DNA of 38,339 bases from a virus: IMG/VR virus record IMGVR_UViG_3300037485_000393, positions 1 to 38,339 of that record; one strand, written 5' to 3'. Within the stretch, counting starts at the first letter, position 1, and the number at the start of each line of letters is the position of its first letter. A program made the position numbers and the translations under genes. Of this stretch, positions 1-7,755 are shown in pieces. The notes below the pieces were generated by a model, which was not told the origin of the DNA, did no database searches, and saw only the letters and a list, made by a program, of their open reading frames with translations.

Positions 1-35
1 CGGTGGTGAATAGCCGCGCAAGAGTGTTTCTGTGA
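1..35 (+). CDS. 3' end of the 166-residue head-block protein (partial copy)
   Basis: These bases are the final codons and the TGA stop (33-35) of the protein encoded complete at 37736-38236. They appear here only because the contig ends overlap. It is not a separate gene and should be merged with the complete copy when the circle is closed. Confidence 0.85.
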   Translation, partial: VVNSRARVFL

Positions 36-126
36 TCTGAAGAAAAGGAAAAAGCAATGAAAGCAACTCTTCTCCAGGACTACACTTGCGCGCCAGAAGG
101 TCATACGGTCTTGAAGTTCAAAGCCG
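1..126. repeat. Terminal direct repeat, left copy
   Basis: Bases 1-126 match 38202-38327 without a difference that I can find. The repeat holds the last 35 bases of one gene and the start of the next, so both gene order and reading frames join smoothly across it. This is what an assembler leaves at the ends of a circular or circularly permuted molecule. The unique length is therefore about 38,201 bp. A physical 126-bp terminal repeat on the virion DNA is possible but less likely, because it lies inside the head gene block rather than near the terminase genes. Confidence 0.9.
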
Positions 127-254
127 GAACAATCCTTGAAAGCCCCATTGCCGAAATGGCAATAGCCGATGGCGCGGCAATCGAAATCCAGTCAATCGCT
201 GATCTCGAAACCAAGATCGAAGCCACGACCAAGAAAGGCCGTTATCGCAAATGA
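57..254 (+). CDS. Small conserved phage protein before the head-tail connector
   Basis: A 65-residue protein starts at ATG 57 behind an AAGGA ribosome site at 45-49 and overlaps the next gene by an ATGA junction. It carries the APEGHTV and FKAGTI turns seen in short phage proteins that sit just upstream of a connector gene; no function is established for these. It has no membrane segment or signal peptide. From position it may be a small head-completion or scaffold-like factor, which is inference. A broken second copy of its start lies at 38258-38332 because of the contig-end overlap. Confidence 0.75.
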   Translation: MKATLLQDYTCAPEGHTVLKFKAGTILESPIAEMAIADGAAIEIQSIADLETKIEATTKKGRYRK

Positions 255-931
255 GCCTCCGCCCCGCCGTCTCTCTCTACCAGCAACGCGGTTCCGTTCT
301 TGTCACGGCTCCCGGCTCAGAACCTGTGACGGCAACGGAACTCCGCACGCATCTTCGAACCGACAGCACAGAACTCCCCGACGCGGAGGCCAATGCGCTG
401 ATCACGGACGCCCGATCCGAGATCGAGAACATGATCGGCCTTGCATTCATCTCGCAGTCGTGGCGGCTTTCAATCGACCGCTGGCCCGCTGGCGGTGAGG
501 CTTGGTGGGATGGCGTGCGCGAGATGTCGATCACGGAACTCTATCGCAGCAACACGCTACAGTCTGTTGTCCTGCCGCGCTGGCCGCTTGTCTCGATCAC
601 CTCGATCACGACCTTTGACGAGGACAGCAACTCGACATCCGTCACGACCGCCAATGTCTTCGACGTTGACACCTATCAGACGCCGGGACGCTTGACACTC
701 AAGCGCGGCCAGACATGGCCGACTGCCTTGCGGGCCAACAACGCAATCCAGATCGTCTATGTGGCGGGCTATGCCAACGCTGCCGCTGTTCCATCGACCA
801 TGAAGCGCGCAGTGAAGCAACTCGCGGCATTCCTCTATGCCCATCGCGGTGACGATTGCGATCCGTCGCAAGCCTATGTGGATTCCGGCGCTGAAGCCAT
901 CATGGCGCAGTTCAAGGTCATGCGCGTATGA
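251..931 (+). CDS. Head-tail connector protein, phiE125 gp8 / HK97 gp6-like
   Basis: A 226-residue protein. The first 70 residues form a helical segment (ELRTHLR, then an acidic helix leading to IENMIGLAF), followed by a beta-rich middle and a C-terminal part with YVAGYAN and VPSTMKRAVKQLAAFLYAHRG. That closing pattern (a VAGY turn, a VP, then a long helix ending in Y-x-x-R) is typical of the connector family that forms the ring under the portal. It overlaps both neighbours by four bases, consistent with translational coupling. Its place between the head genes and the H-T adaptor supports the role. I am sure of the family but not of the ring order. Confidence 0.85.
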   Translation: MSLRPAVSLYQQRGSVLVTAPGSEPVTATELRTHLRTDSTELPDAEANALITDARSEIENMIGLAFISQSWRLSIDRWPAGGEAWWDGVREMSITELYRSNTLQSVVLPRWPLVSITSITTFDEDSNSTSVTTANVFDVDTYQTPGRLTLKRGQTWPTALRANNAIQIVYVAGYANAAAVPSTMKRAVKQLAAFLYAHRGDDCDPSQAYVDSGAEAIMAQFKVMRV

Positions 932-1698
932 GCTGGCCCAGCAGCCTCGACATTGCGCGCGGCCTTGCTCCTGGCTGTCGGTCGTTCAATAAGTTTGGCC
1001 GGAACACAGCCATAGGTTCGACTTTCACGCCTGTGTCGAGGTCTGGCTTTTATCGCACGCCGCAAGCTAATGCTCACGTTCATCTCCGCATTGCGGCTGG
1101 TGGCAATGCCAACGACACTGCCAACGGCTCCGGTGCGCGGGAAATTACACTTATCGGCATTGATGAATTCGGCGATTATACGACGCAAGCACTGGCAACA
1201 GCGGGCGCATCCGCAAGCGCGGCAACGTCGAAGTCATTCATCCGGCTGTTCGACGCCTATGTTTCCAAGTCTGGAACATATGCAACCCAGACTGCGGGAT
1301 CGCACGCTGGAAAGATCACCATTGAGAACGCCGCAGGAGGCGTGGACTGGGCTGTTATAGCTGACGGCACACTTGCCCGTGGCAAGACCGAGATGGCCGT
1401 CTACACCACTCCCAGAGACCGCAGCGCGGCACTCCGCAATGTCACCATATCAAGCGATGCAGACAAGAAGGCTAACATCGTCCTCTACAAGCGAGAGAAC
1501 ATCCTCGAAGTCGCCGCTCCATATACCTCGATGCTTCTCGTCACCGAGTATCCCCAGAGTTCCGGCCTGTTCGATGTGATCTTTGATCCGCCGCTCTACT
1601 TCCCGCCGCTGACTGATTTCGGCTTCCTCGCCAACGTATCGGCCAGCACGGTCGATGTCGCTGTCAACATGGACATTGTGGAGTTCAACTCACGATGA
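928..1698 (+). CDS. Beta-rich virion protein, function unknown
   Basis: A 256-residue protein that begins with an FNKFGRN segment near residue 21 and continues as mostly beta-strand sequence. Residues about 70-130 hold GAREITLIGIDEFGDY and SKSFIRLFDAYVSKSGTY, which resemble a module I know from structural proteins of marine and rhizobial phages (a GAR-x-V-x-I-x-G-x-D run, then F-x-R-x-x-x-AYV). Its place inside the connector cluster suggests a head- or neck-attached protein, perhaps a head spike. It overlaps the genes on both sides by four bases. No catalytic motif is visible. Confidence 0.6.
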   Translation: MSWPSSLDIARGLAPGCRSFNKFGRNTAIGSTFTPVSRSGFYRTPQANAHVHLRIAAGGNANDTANGSGAREITLIGIDEFGDYTTQALATAGASASAATSKSFIRLFDAYVSKSGTYATQTAGSHAGKITIENAAGGVDWAVIADGTLARGKTEMAVYTTPRDRSAALRNVTISSDADKKANIVLYKRENILEVAAPYTSMLLVTEYPQSSGLFDVIFDPPLYFPPLTDFGFLANVSASTVDVAVNMDIVEFNSR

Positions 1699-2039
1699 AG
1701 TGCTGCGATCTTAATTCCGGCAAGCTGAAGGAACCCGTCACGTTCCAGCGCAAGACGCTCACGAGCGATGGCGCTGGCGGCATGACGCAGACATGGGCAA
1801 CAGTCAGCAACTCCCCCAGCCGCGCCTATGTGCTGCCGATCAGCGGATCGGAGCGTTACACCTCGGATCGCGTCGAGGCCACCGTGCGGCTGCGGCTTGT
1901 GGTGCGCTATACCAGCGGCCTTCTGGAAAGCGACCGCGTGCAAATCAGGAACAAGGTCCACAACATCCGGTTCATCGACAACATCGAGTTCGCCAATAAG
2001 TGGTTGCAGATCGACGTTGATGGCGGGGTTGCTGCGTGA
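1695..2039 (+). CDS. Head-tail adaptor (H-T join / SPP1 gp16-like)
   Basis: A 114-residue protein with the hallmarks of the phage head-tail joining family. There is a short N-terminal GKLKEPVTFQR strand, a DGAGGMTQTW turn, a central ERY...E.TVRLRLVVRYT hairpin and a C-terminal RIRFIDNIE-type strand. In related siphoviruses this protein closes the connector and acts as the gate where the tail docks. The start ATG overlaps the previous stop and its own stop overlaps the GTG start of the next gene. Confidence 0.85.
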   Translation: MKCCDLNSGKLKEPVTFQRKTLTSDGAGGMTQTWATVSNSPSRAYVLPISGSERYTSDRVEATVRLRLVVRYTSGLLESDRVQIRNKVHNIRFIDNIEFANKWLQIDVDGGVAA

Positions 2040-2494
2040 GGGATGTCAAGATCGAGATCAATGGCCTGAAGGAGGTGCAGGACGCGATCCGCGCCTATCA
2101 GGGCGACATCTCGAAGCAACTTGGCCTGATAGTGAATGCTGCGGCACTTGAGGCTGTCAGTGACGTTCGCCGCGCCATCCAAGGGCCACCTAAGACGGGC
2201 CGAGAATACCCGCGTGGCCGGGATAAAGTCCATCGTGCATCCGCTCCAGGCCAAGCCCCTGCGACCGATACAGGCACGCTGGTCAGTTCGATCTACAATG
2301 AAGATCGAGGCCGCAACGCAAAGGCTATAGGATCACGATTGCCTTATGCTTTCTACCTCGAGTTCGGCACGTTCAAGATGGATGCCCGCCCATCATGGAT
2401 TCCCGCCGTCGAGCGTGCAATCCCCAAGATGCTGAAGCGCGTTGAACTTGCAATCGCAAAAGCCAAAGCCCGTGCGGAGAAAACCACAAAATGA
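2036..2494 (+). CDS. HK97 gp10-like neck/tail-terminator family protein
   Basis: A 152-residue protein beginning with GTG at 2036 inside a GTGA junction with the previous stop. It shows the order seen in the HK97 gp10 family: an N-terminal amphipathic helix (LKEVQDAIRAYQGDI), a helix rich in Ala ending in VRRAIQGPPKTG, a basic loop with APGQAPATDTGTL, and a C-terminal AFYLEFGTFKMDARPSW segment. Family members lie at the head-tail interface. Synteny with the adaptor upstream and the DUF3168-like protein downstream supports this. Confidence 0.85.
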   Translation: MRDVKIEINGLKEVQDAIRAYQGDISKQLGLIVNAAALEAVSDVRRAIQGPPKTGREYPRGRDKVHRASAPGQAPATDTGTLVSSIYNEDRGRNAKAIGSRLPYAFYLEFGTFKMDARPSWIPAVERAIPKMLKRVELAIAKAKARAEKTTK

Positions 2495-2919
2495 AATCCG
2501 ATGATCTGCAACAGGCGATCTATACACGGCTCAACGATAGCGCCGTCACTAGCCTTCTCAGCACCTACTACAGCCCCCTCGTGGCGATCTTCACGGACGT
2601 TCCCCAAGCGGCAGACAGCGAGCTGGAGACGGCCTTCCCGTTCATCACTATCGGGGCCGACACTATCAACCCCTTCGACAGCAAGGACGATCTCGGTGGC
2701 TCGGCGGTGGTGCAGATCGATGTCTGGGATCGGGCCGCATCCATGCTCGATCTCAAGACCGTGGTCGATGCCGTCGATGGCCGCTTGCGCCGCCAGTCGC
2801 TTTCCATCGCTGGCGTAACGCACATCACGACCGAATTGGATTCTTGCAATTTCTCGCGCGATCCAGACGGAAAGACCAAACGGGCGCTCATACTCTACCG
2901 CGTCTTGTGGATTGCATGA
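2491..2919 (+). CDS. Tail completion/terminator protein, DUF3168-like
   Basis: A 142-residue protein. It starts with a helix typical of the family (DDLQQAIYTRLNDSAVTSLLS), followed by FPFITIGADT, a VVQIDVWDRA strand and a helix leading to VVDAVDGRL. These proteins cap the end of the tail tube that docks to the head. Its position immediately before the tail-tube genes fits. The ATG at 2491 overlaps the preceding TGA. The 3' end contains the -35 of a predicted promoter (2905-2934) for the tail-tube genes. Confidence 0.8.
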   Translation: MKSDDLQQAIYTRLNDSAVTSLLSTYYSPLVAIFTDVPQAADSELETAFPFITIGADTINPFDSKDDLGGSAVVQIDVWDRAASMLDLKTVVDAVDGRLRRQSLSIAGVTHITTELDSCNFSRDPDGKTKRALILYRVLWIA

Positions 2920-2934
2920 TCTTCGTGGTAAAAT
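2905..2934 (+). promoter_or_regulatory. Predicted promoter for the tail-tube genes
   Basis: A TTGTGG -35 (2905-2910), an 18-base spacer and a TAAAAT -10 (2929-2934, five of six matches to TATAAT) lie at the end of the DUF3168 gene. Transcription would begin near 2941, about 18 bases before the tail-tube ATG at 2959, leaving room for the GAAAGGG ribosome site. An extra promoter here makes sense because tail-tube subunits are needed in large amounts. Similar TTGTGR boxes occur at 27909 and 32001. This is a prediction from sequence only. Confidence 0.45.
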
Positions 2935-2958
2935 AGGCGAAACGAAAGGGTTGCTTTC

Positions 2959-3639
2959 ATGGCTATCTCTGGCCGCTCAGTCCGCATCAGCCGTGCTGGC
3001 TCCAACATTGTAGGCGCACGCGCAGATAGCGTGACCATCAACAATGAGCCGCTCGACATCACGGACAAGGACGATTCCGGCTGGCGCACCATGCTGGCCG
3101 ATGTCGGATTGCGATCTGTCTCCTGCGAGATCGAGGGCGTGCTGAAAGACACCACGCTGCTGGCCGATAGCATGGGCAACGCCACCACGGCGCTTCTCAA
3201 GGAGTGCGTTGTCACGATCTCTGGCATCGGCACGCTGACCGGAGACTTCATGCTCCAGGGGCTTCAGATCGGCGCGGAACAGGCGGATGTGACCACCTTC
3301 ACCGCCACGCTCGAAAGCGGCGAGAGCATGACCGCCACCATCGGACCATACAACACAGTTCTCCCGGCCATCACTGGCACGCTCTCTGGCACGAACGTCC
3401 AGACCACCACGAACGGCACATGGGCTGGCGATGCCACCATCACCTTCGCCCGCCAATGGCAGCGCGGCAACGCTGCCGATGCCAACGATCCGTCTTGGAC
3501 TGACATCGCATCCGCTACTGGCCTCACCTACACTCTCACCGGATCGGACACCGGAAAATATATCCGGTGCCGCGTAACCGCCACCAACAGCGTCGGCTCC
3601 ACGGTGGCATTCTCAAACATTCGTGGACCCGTGACCTAA
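2959..3639 (+). CDS. Major tail tube protein A with C-terminal Ig-like domain
   Basis: A 226-residue protein. Residues 1-135 form the tail-tube domain (ISGRSVRISR, VTINNEPLDITDKDDSGW, then VSCEIEGVLKDT), characteristic of the TP901-1/phage_tail_2 family that stacks as hexamers into the siphovirus tube. Residues about 140-226 form an extra beta domain with FARQWQRGN, TYTLTGSDTGKYIRC and VTATNSVGS, the pattern of Ig-like modules that decorate tail tubes. The next gene is a paralogue without this domain. A promoter is predicted just upstream and a good GAAAGGG ribosome site precedes the ATG. Confidence 0.88.
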   Translation: MAISGRSVRISRAGSNIVGARADSVTINNEPLDITDKDDSGWRTMLADVGLRSVSCEIEGVLKDTTLLADSMGNATTALLKECVVTISGIGTLTGDFMLQGLQIGAEQADVTTFTATLESGESMTATIGPYNTVLPAITGTLSGTNVQTTTNGTWAGDATITFARQWQRGNAADANDPSWTDIASATGLTYTLTGSDTGKYIRCRVTATNSVGSTVAFSNIRGPVT

Positions 3640-3654
3640 GAAAGGAACTAAAAC

Positions 3655-4044
3655 ATGCCCGCAATCGCTGGACGAAAAGTCCGTATCAAGCGCGGCGCAA
3701 CCGCCGTGGCTGGTGCTCGCGCCGATAGCTTCACCATCAACAACGAGCCGATTGACATCACCGAAAAGGATGATGCTGGTTGGCGCAAGATGCTTGCTGA
3801 TGTCGGCGTGCGATCCATTGACTGCGAAGTCGAAGGCATCCTTGAGGACACCACCTTCCTGGCGCTTGCTGTTGGCACCGCCTCGGCACTGCTCGAAGCC
3901 TACACCATCGAACTGCTCGGGCTTGGATCGTTCACTGGCAACTTCTTCCTTGCCAGCTTCGCCGTCACTGGCGAACAGGCAGACGCCACGACCTTCACGG
4001 CGTCGATTCAGTCCTCTGGCACCATCACCTTCACGGCGTCCTAA
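3655..4044 (+). CDS. Major tail tube protein B, paralogue lacking the Ig domain
   Basis: A 129-residue protein that aligns along its whole length with the first 135 residues of the protein just upstream. Both share GARADS, INNEP, DITEKDD or DITDKDD, GWRKMLADVG or GWRTMLADVG, and GEQADATTFTA or AEQADVTTFTA. By eye, well over half of the positions are identical, so this is a tandem gene duplication. It stops where the Ig-like extension would begin. Its own AAGGAAC ribosome site is at 3641-3647. Both could be tube subunits, or one may form a specialised ring at a tube end; the sequence does not decide between these. Confidence 0.85.
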   Translation: MPAIAGRKVRIKRGATAVAGARADSFTINNEPIDITEKDDAGWRKMLADVGVRSIDCEVEGILEDTTFLALAVGTASALLEAYTIELLGLGSFTGNFFLASFAVTGEQADATTFTASIQSSGTITFTAS

Positions 4045-4412
4045 TGGCTGTCTTCCGCGAGCTAACAATCAAGTGGAAAGGGACGGAATATCGCTTCGTC
4101 CCTTCCATGAAACTCATGCGCTCCATCGAGATGGGCGACATCTCCTTCACGGACATCGCTGTCCGCACATCGCAGGGCCGACCGCCCGTCAGCCACATTG
4201 CCTTCGTGCTTTCAAAGATGTTGACGGCGGCAGGATGCAGGGTCACAGATGAGGATGTCTATGCCGAGTTGATCGGCGGCAGCGCCGACGAGGTGGCTAA
4301 TCTGATTTCGTTCGTGCTTATGGCCTTCTCGCCAGCGGAGACGGACGGAAAAAATCTCGACGCCCAGACCGTGAGCCAGTCGAAGGCGAGGGCGGAACCG
4401 CAGGAAGCCTAG
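4044..4412 (+). CDS. Tail assembly chaperone, upstream frame (gpG-like)
   Basis: A 122-residue protein between the tail tube and the tape measure, which is where the two-frame tail chaperones of siphoviruses lie. Its start ELTIKWKGTEYRFVPSMKLM and the later VSHIAFVLSKMLTAAGCRVTDEDVY resemble the GTA-gp10 type (Phage_TAC_11-like) chaperones. The last 20 residues are low-complexity and polar. A run of six A (4349-4354) forms a slippery sequence 58 bases before its TAG stop, and the -1 frame is open from there into the second chaperone segment. The ATG at 4044 overlaps the last base of the preceding stop. Confidence 0.8.
   Translation: MAVFRELTIKWKGTEYRFVPSMKLMRSIEMGDISFTDIAVRTSQGRPPVSHIAFVLSKMLTAAGCRVTDEDVYAELIGGSADEVANLISFVLMAFSPAETDGKNLDAQTVSQSKARAEPQEA
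4349..4355 (+). promoter_or_regulatory. Predicted -1 ribosomal frameshift site A-AAA-AAT
   Basis: In the frame of the upstream chaperone the codons are GGA AAA AAT, preceded in -1 register by another A, giving the heptamer A AAA AAT at 4349-4355. Slipping back one base re-pairs the P-site lysine tRNA perfectly. The next stop in the -1 frame is not reached until 4601-4603. Bacterial tail chaperones of the lambda G/GT type use such a site, so the context is right. AAT is a weaker A-site codon than AAG, so efficiency would be modest. Confidence 0.55.
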
Positions 4413-4603
4413 ACTGGAATGGAATGTACTTGTGGGCCAGGAAGTGGGGAATCCAGCCTAGTGAGTTCTGGGAGATGACGATCTCGGAATGGTGGCTTGA
4501 ATATGAAATCAACGTACCATCCGATCCGAAAGAGAAATACGCGGGCAAGCTAACGAGAGCCGAAGTAGAGGAACTGAAGGAATTGCTGCATGGCTCAAGT
4601 TAG
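4355..4603 (+). CDS. Tail assembly chaperone, -1 frame extension (gpT-like)
   Basis: The -1 frame is open from the slippery site to the TAG at 4601-4603 and overlaps the tape-measure start at 4590. Its second half reads DWNGMYLWARKWG, then PSEFWEMTISEWWLEYE, which matches the short Phage_TAC_6/TIGR02216-like chaperones found just before tape-measure genes in GTA-like tails. A frameshift at 4349-4355 would give a fusion of about 186 residues. The alternative is a free-standing gene from ATG 4424, but that start has only a weak ribosome site and would cut off the DWN that normally opens the domain. I favour the frameshift. Confidence 0.65.
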   Translation, partial: SRRPDREPVEGEGGTAGSLDWNGMYLWARKWGIQPSEFWEMTISEWWLEYEINVPSDPKEKYAGKLTRAEVEELKELLHGSS

Positions 4604-6359
4604 CGGGATCGAAGTAAAGTTCAGCGCCGACACAAGCAGCCTTGAGCGTGGGATTGGCAAGGCTCAAGGCGCTATTTCTGGATTTGCAAGAGGTGCTGCA
4701 GCTTCTCTTGCTGGTGCGCTTTCCGCTGGTGTGTTTATAGCTGCTGGAAAAGCAGCTATCGATTTTGCTGACAACATTGGCAAGATGGCTCAGAAAGTCG
4801 GCATGACAACTGAAGAGTTGTCGAAGCTGTCTTATGCTGCAAAATTGTCAGACGTATCCCTTAGCGAATTGCAAGTAGGCGTTCAGCAGCTTGCAAAAAA
4901 CATGGAAGCTGGCTCTGAAGGATTGTTTGCGCTTGGTATCAGCGCAACAGATGCAAGTGGAAATCTTCGTTCTACAAATGAAGTCTTTGCAGAGATAGCA
5001 GAAGCATTCGCAGGAATGGAAGATGGCGCTGGCAAGACTGCCATTGCCATGAATATTTTTGGCCGTTCTGGTACGCAACTAATACCAATGTTGAATGCAG
5101 GGCGAACCGGCCTTGCTCAAATGGGAGATGAGGCGCAGCGTTTTGGAGTTGTTGTAACAAGCACTGCGGCTAAAGGTGCAGAAGATTTCAACGACAATCT
5201 GACAAGATTAAAAACAATATCAGAAGGCTTGGCGCAAAGCCTAGTGAATGATCTTGTGCCTCATCTAAATGATGTTCTTGAAACTCTTCTTGAATACGTT
5301 TCAAACGGAGACGGGATTGCTGGAGCGGTTTCTGGAATAAAAACAGAATTTCAAGACCTTGCACGCGTTGTCAATATGTCTTCTAGTGGCATTGAAACAT
5401 TGCGTGATTGGTATACGGCGATTGATAACTTCACAAAAGCGTATGGACCGTTTTCTAGTGCAGCGCAAAATGGATTTTTCGGTTTATTTCCGGAGAATGT
5501 TAATCCAGACCCAACCGGATCACTTGCCAGTATTGATGCTTTTAATCCACAAACAGTTAACCGCGAAGAAAAAGTAACCCTTCCTAAACCTAAAGCTACA
5601 TCGCTTTCTGATTCCGGTGAAGACAAGAAAGACAAAGACAAGAAAGACGAAGACATCGTTCCCGGCGTTGCTCCCTCGCAAGAGGTTGATGCGTTTTATC
5701 TGGCGCGTCTTGAATCAATTCGGGAAGGCTTCATGTCAGAGCGAGAAATCCTTCAAGCAGAATATGAAGCCGACAGGCTATTGCTTGAAGGCCATCTGAC
5801 TGGCAAGGACGAGTTAGATGCCGAGTACAAAGAACTCATGCGCCAGCGCGCAGAGCAGCACGCGCGTGATCTTAACGAGATCGAGCGGATGCGAGTTCAG
5901 AATGATTTGCAAAATGTAGAGACGGGCCTTGGAAGTATGGCTGCTGCCTTCCAAAGTGGCGGAAAGAAAATGTTGAAGCTTGCGAAAGCATCAGCAGCCG
6001 CACAAGCAATCGTTGCTACTCTTGTGGCTGCTACTCAGGCAATGCAAGTCGGCCTTACTCCTGCTGAAAAGTTCGCCGCTTACGCCGCCGTCTTTGCCAA
6101 GGGCATGTCAGCCGTGGCGGCTATCAAGGGCGTCTCCGAAGGCGGTGGAGGCGGCGGAGGCGGCGGTGGCGGCGGAGGTGGTGGTCGAGGCGGCGGTGGT
6201 GCATCCGCAGCGCCCGCAGCAGCAGCACCCACGACTACGTTCCAATTCACAATGATGAATGATCCGATGGGCTTTGGCGAGAAGTTCGCACGGCAGTTCA
6301 TCGACCAACTCAACAGCACGCAGCGCAACGGCGGAACAATTCGCGGAGTGATAGCCTGA
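4590..6359 (+). CDS. Tail tape measure protein
   Basis: A 589-residue protein that sets tail length; at about 0.15 nm per residue it predicts a tail near 90 nm. The N-terminus is amphipathic helix with hydrophobic Ala/Gly stretches (GFARGAAASLAGALSAGVF) and TMP-like NIGKMAQKVGMTTEELSKLSYA. A Lys/Asp-rich linker (residues about 345-358) precedes a long charged coiled coil. Next come another hydrophobic helix, a tract of 15 glycines (6142-6186) and an Ala/Pro linker. The end GEKFARQFIDQLN...GGTIRG is typical of tape-measure C-termini. The first two thirds (about 4600-5900) are clearly richer in A/T than the flanking tail genes. Confidence 0.88.
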   Translation: MAQVSGIEVKFSADTSSLERGIGKAQGAISGFARGAAASLAGALSAGVFIAAGKAAIDFADNIGKMAQKVGMTTEELSKLSYAAKLSDVSLSELQVGVQQLAKNMEAGSEGLFALGISATDASGNLRSTNEVFAEIAEAFAGMEDGAGKTAIAMNIFGRSGTQLIPMLNAGRTGLAQMGDEAQRFGVVVTSTAAKGAEDFNDNLTRLKTISEGLAQSLVNDLVPHLNDVLETLLEYVSNGDGIAGAVSGIKTEFQDLARVVNMSSSGIETLRDWYTAIDNFTKAYGPFSSAAQNGFFGLFPENVNPDPTGSLASIDAFNPQTVNREEKVTLPKPKATSLSDSGEDKKDKDKKDEDIVPGVAPSQEVDAFYLARLESIREGFMSEREILQAEYEADRLLLEGHLTGKDELDAEYKELMRQRAEQHARDLNEIERMRVQNDLQNVETGLGSMAAAFQSGGKKMLKLAKASAAAQAIVATLVAATQAMQVGLTPAEKFAAYAAVFAKGMSAVAAIKGVSEGGGGGGGGGGGGGGGRGGGGASAAPAAAAPTTTFQFTMMNDPMGFGEKFARQFIDQLNSTQRNGGTIRGVIA

Positions 6360-6973
6360 TGGCCGACATTAAGATCAGCGCACTATCGGCACTCACCGGA
6401 GCCAACACGGCAACGGATGATGTCTATGTGGTCGTGGATACGAGCGTACCCGAGACGAAAAAGCAGACCCGCGCGGAACTCTTCCAGAACGTTCCGGCAT
6501 CGTCCTTCGCAGGAGCCAACGTCTTCAATGACGCGGGCGCGGATGTAGATCAGCGCATCGAAGGCGACACGGATGCAAACCTTGTCTTCGTGGACGCATC
6601 CACGGATCGCGTTGGCATCGGCACGGCAACGCCTACTGCGAAGCTGCAAGTGAATGGGTCGTTCGCTCTGACCGCCCCGGTGACTGTCACGACCGATTAC
6701 ACGGTGGCGGCGACTGCTAACTTCATCATATCAAATCGTGCTGCTGCTTCTAATACGATCACACTTCCGGCTGCGTCAACCAATACAGGGCGTATCTTGA
6801 AATTCATGACGCGCACCGCACAGTTCGTTGTGTCGGCTTCAACGAATGTAGTTCAAAGGACTGGCGGCAGCGCAGGATCGGCTACAAGTGCAATTCTACC
6901 CAATACCATTGGCGCATGGGCTGAGTTGGTTTCAGACGGCACCAACTGGATTATCGTGACGAGTTCAGCATAA
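6359..6973 (+). CDS. Tail-fibre-like virion protein
   Basis: A 204-residue protein whose start (ADIKISALSALTGA, then DVYVVVDTS) is common in short tail-associated phage proteins. Residues about 58-86 carry FNDAGADVDQRIEG and TDANLVFVDASTDRVGIGT, a module that recurs in tail-fibre and neck proteins of marine phages, ending in the VGIGT-P loop. The C-terminal part is a predicted beta sandwich (NTITLPAAST, GRILKF, AELVSDGTNWIIV). It starts at the stop of the tape measure (TGATG). It may be a tip or side-fibre protein; I see no chaperone or peptidase domain. Confidence 0.6.
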   Translation: MADIKISALSALTGANTATDDVYVVVDTSVPETKKQTRAELFQNVPASSFAGANVFNDAGADVDQRIEGDTDANLVFVDASTDRVGIGTATPTAKLQVNGSFALTAPVTVTTDYTVAATANFIISNRAAASNTITLPAASTNTGRILKFMTRTAQFVVSASTNVVQRTGGSAGSATSAILPNTIGAWAELVSDGTNWIIVTSSA

Positions 6974-7755
6974 TGACCATCAGCACCGCCAGCTACACAG
7001 TCGGAACGAACGAGCCGCTTAACCACGCGCGTATTCTCTATGCGCCGCTCACTGGCACGATCACTGGCGGCGGGACGAATCCATCTTATGCGGCAAACGA
7101 CTACACCTCTCAGCGTTGGGAGCTTGCACCAGGATCGAACACTTGGACCTTGCAAACCGCATCGGATGCCACGATTGATTGCGTATTCATCGCAGCGCAC
7201 AACCTGTCTGGCAAGGTGGTGACGATCTCGACTGCATCGACGGCTGGTGGCGCGCACACAACGCGCGCAACCGTCAGCCCGACAGACAACACGACCATCT
7301 GTGCTCTCTTCAATAACGCTGGCATCGTATACACCATCCGCGAGGTGCGGCTCGTTATCAATGACGGCACAGACATCGCCATCGGAGTGGTTCGCGCGGG
7401 CGTGGCTCTGCAAATGCCAATCCCGCTCTACGGCGGGCATAAGCCACTTAATCTCAACCGCGTGACCGAGGCACAGCAGCAGTTCTCCGAGACAGGTCAA
7501 TGGCTCGGGCGCATCATCAAGCGCCGCGCCGTTACGTCTTCCTATGATTGGGAGTATCTCACAACGTCTTGGTACGATACCTACTTCGAGCCGTTCGCCA
7601 AGACGATCCCGCTTAATCCGTTCTTCATCGCTGGTAATCCGTCCAAGATCACGACCGATGTCGGCTTCGTCTGGACTGATCGAGATGTGGAACCCGTCAA
7701 CATGGGCATCAACGCTTATCGCTCTGTCAGCCTCAGCGTCACGGGATACTACTGA
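6973..7755 (+). CDS. Minor tail protein, distal-tail position
   Basis: A 260-residue protein directly after the tape-measure block and before the hub protein, the usual place for the distal tail protein. The N-terminus is beta-rich (NHARILYAPLTGTI, then SQRWELAPGSNTW), and residues 150-200 hold HKPLNLNRVTEAQQQFSETGQW. The end (SASWYDTYFEPFAKTIPLNPFF-like stretch, then NMGINAYRSVSLSV) reads as a closing sandwich. I recognise this type from alphaproteobacterial siphoviruses but have no biochemical role for it. It overlaps its neighbours by single bases. Confidence 0.6.
   Translation: MTISTASYTVGTNEPLNHARILYAPLTGTITGGGTNPSYAANDYTSQRWELAPGSNTWTLQTASDATIDCVFIAAHNLSGKVVTISTASTAGGAHTTRATVSPTDNTTICALFNNAGIVYTIREVRLVINDGTDIAIGVVRAGVALQMPIPLYGGHKPLNLNRVTEAQQQFSETGQWLGRIIKRRAVTSSYDWEYLTTSWYDTYFEPFAKTIPLNPFFIAGNPSKITTDVGFVWTDRDVEPVNMGINAYRSVSLSVTGYY

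Noticed and set aside
6080-6328. Long reading frame rich in proline on the minus strand
   Set aside because: It is the complement of the poly-glycine tract of the tape measure and has no ribosome site.
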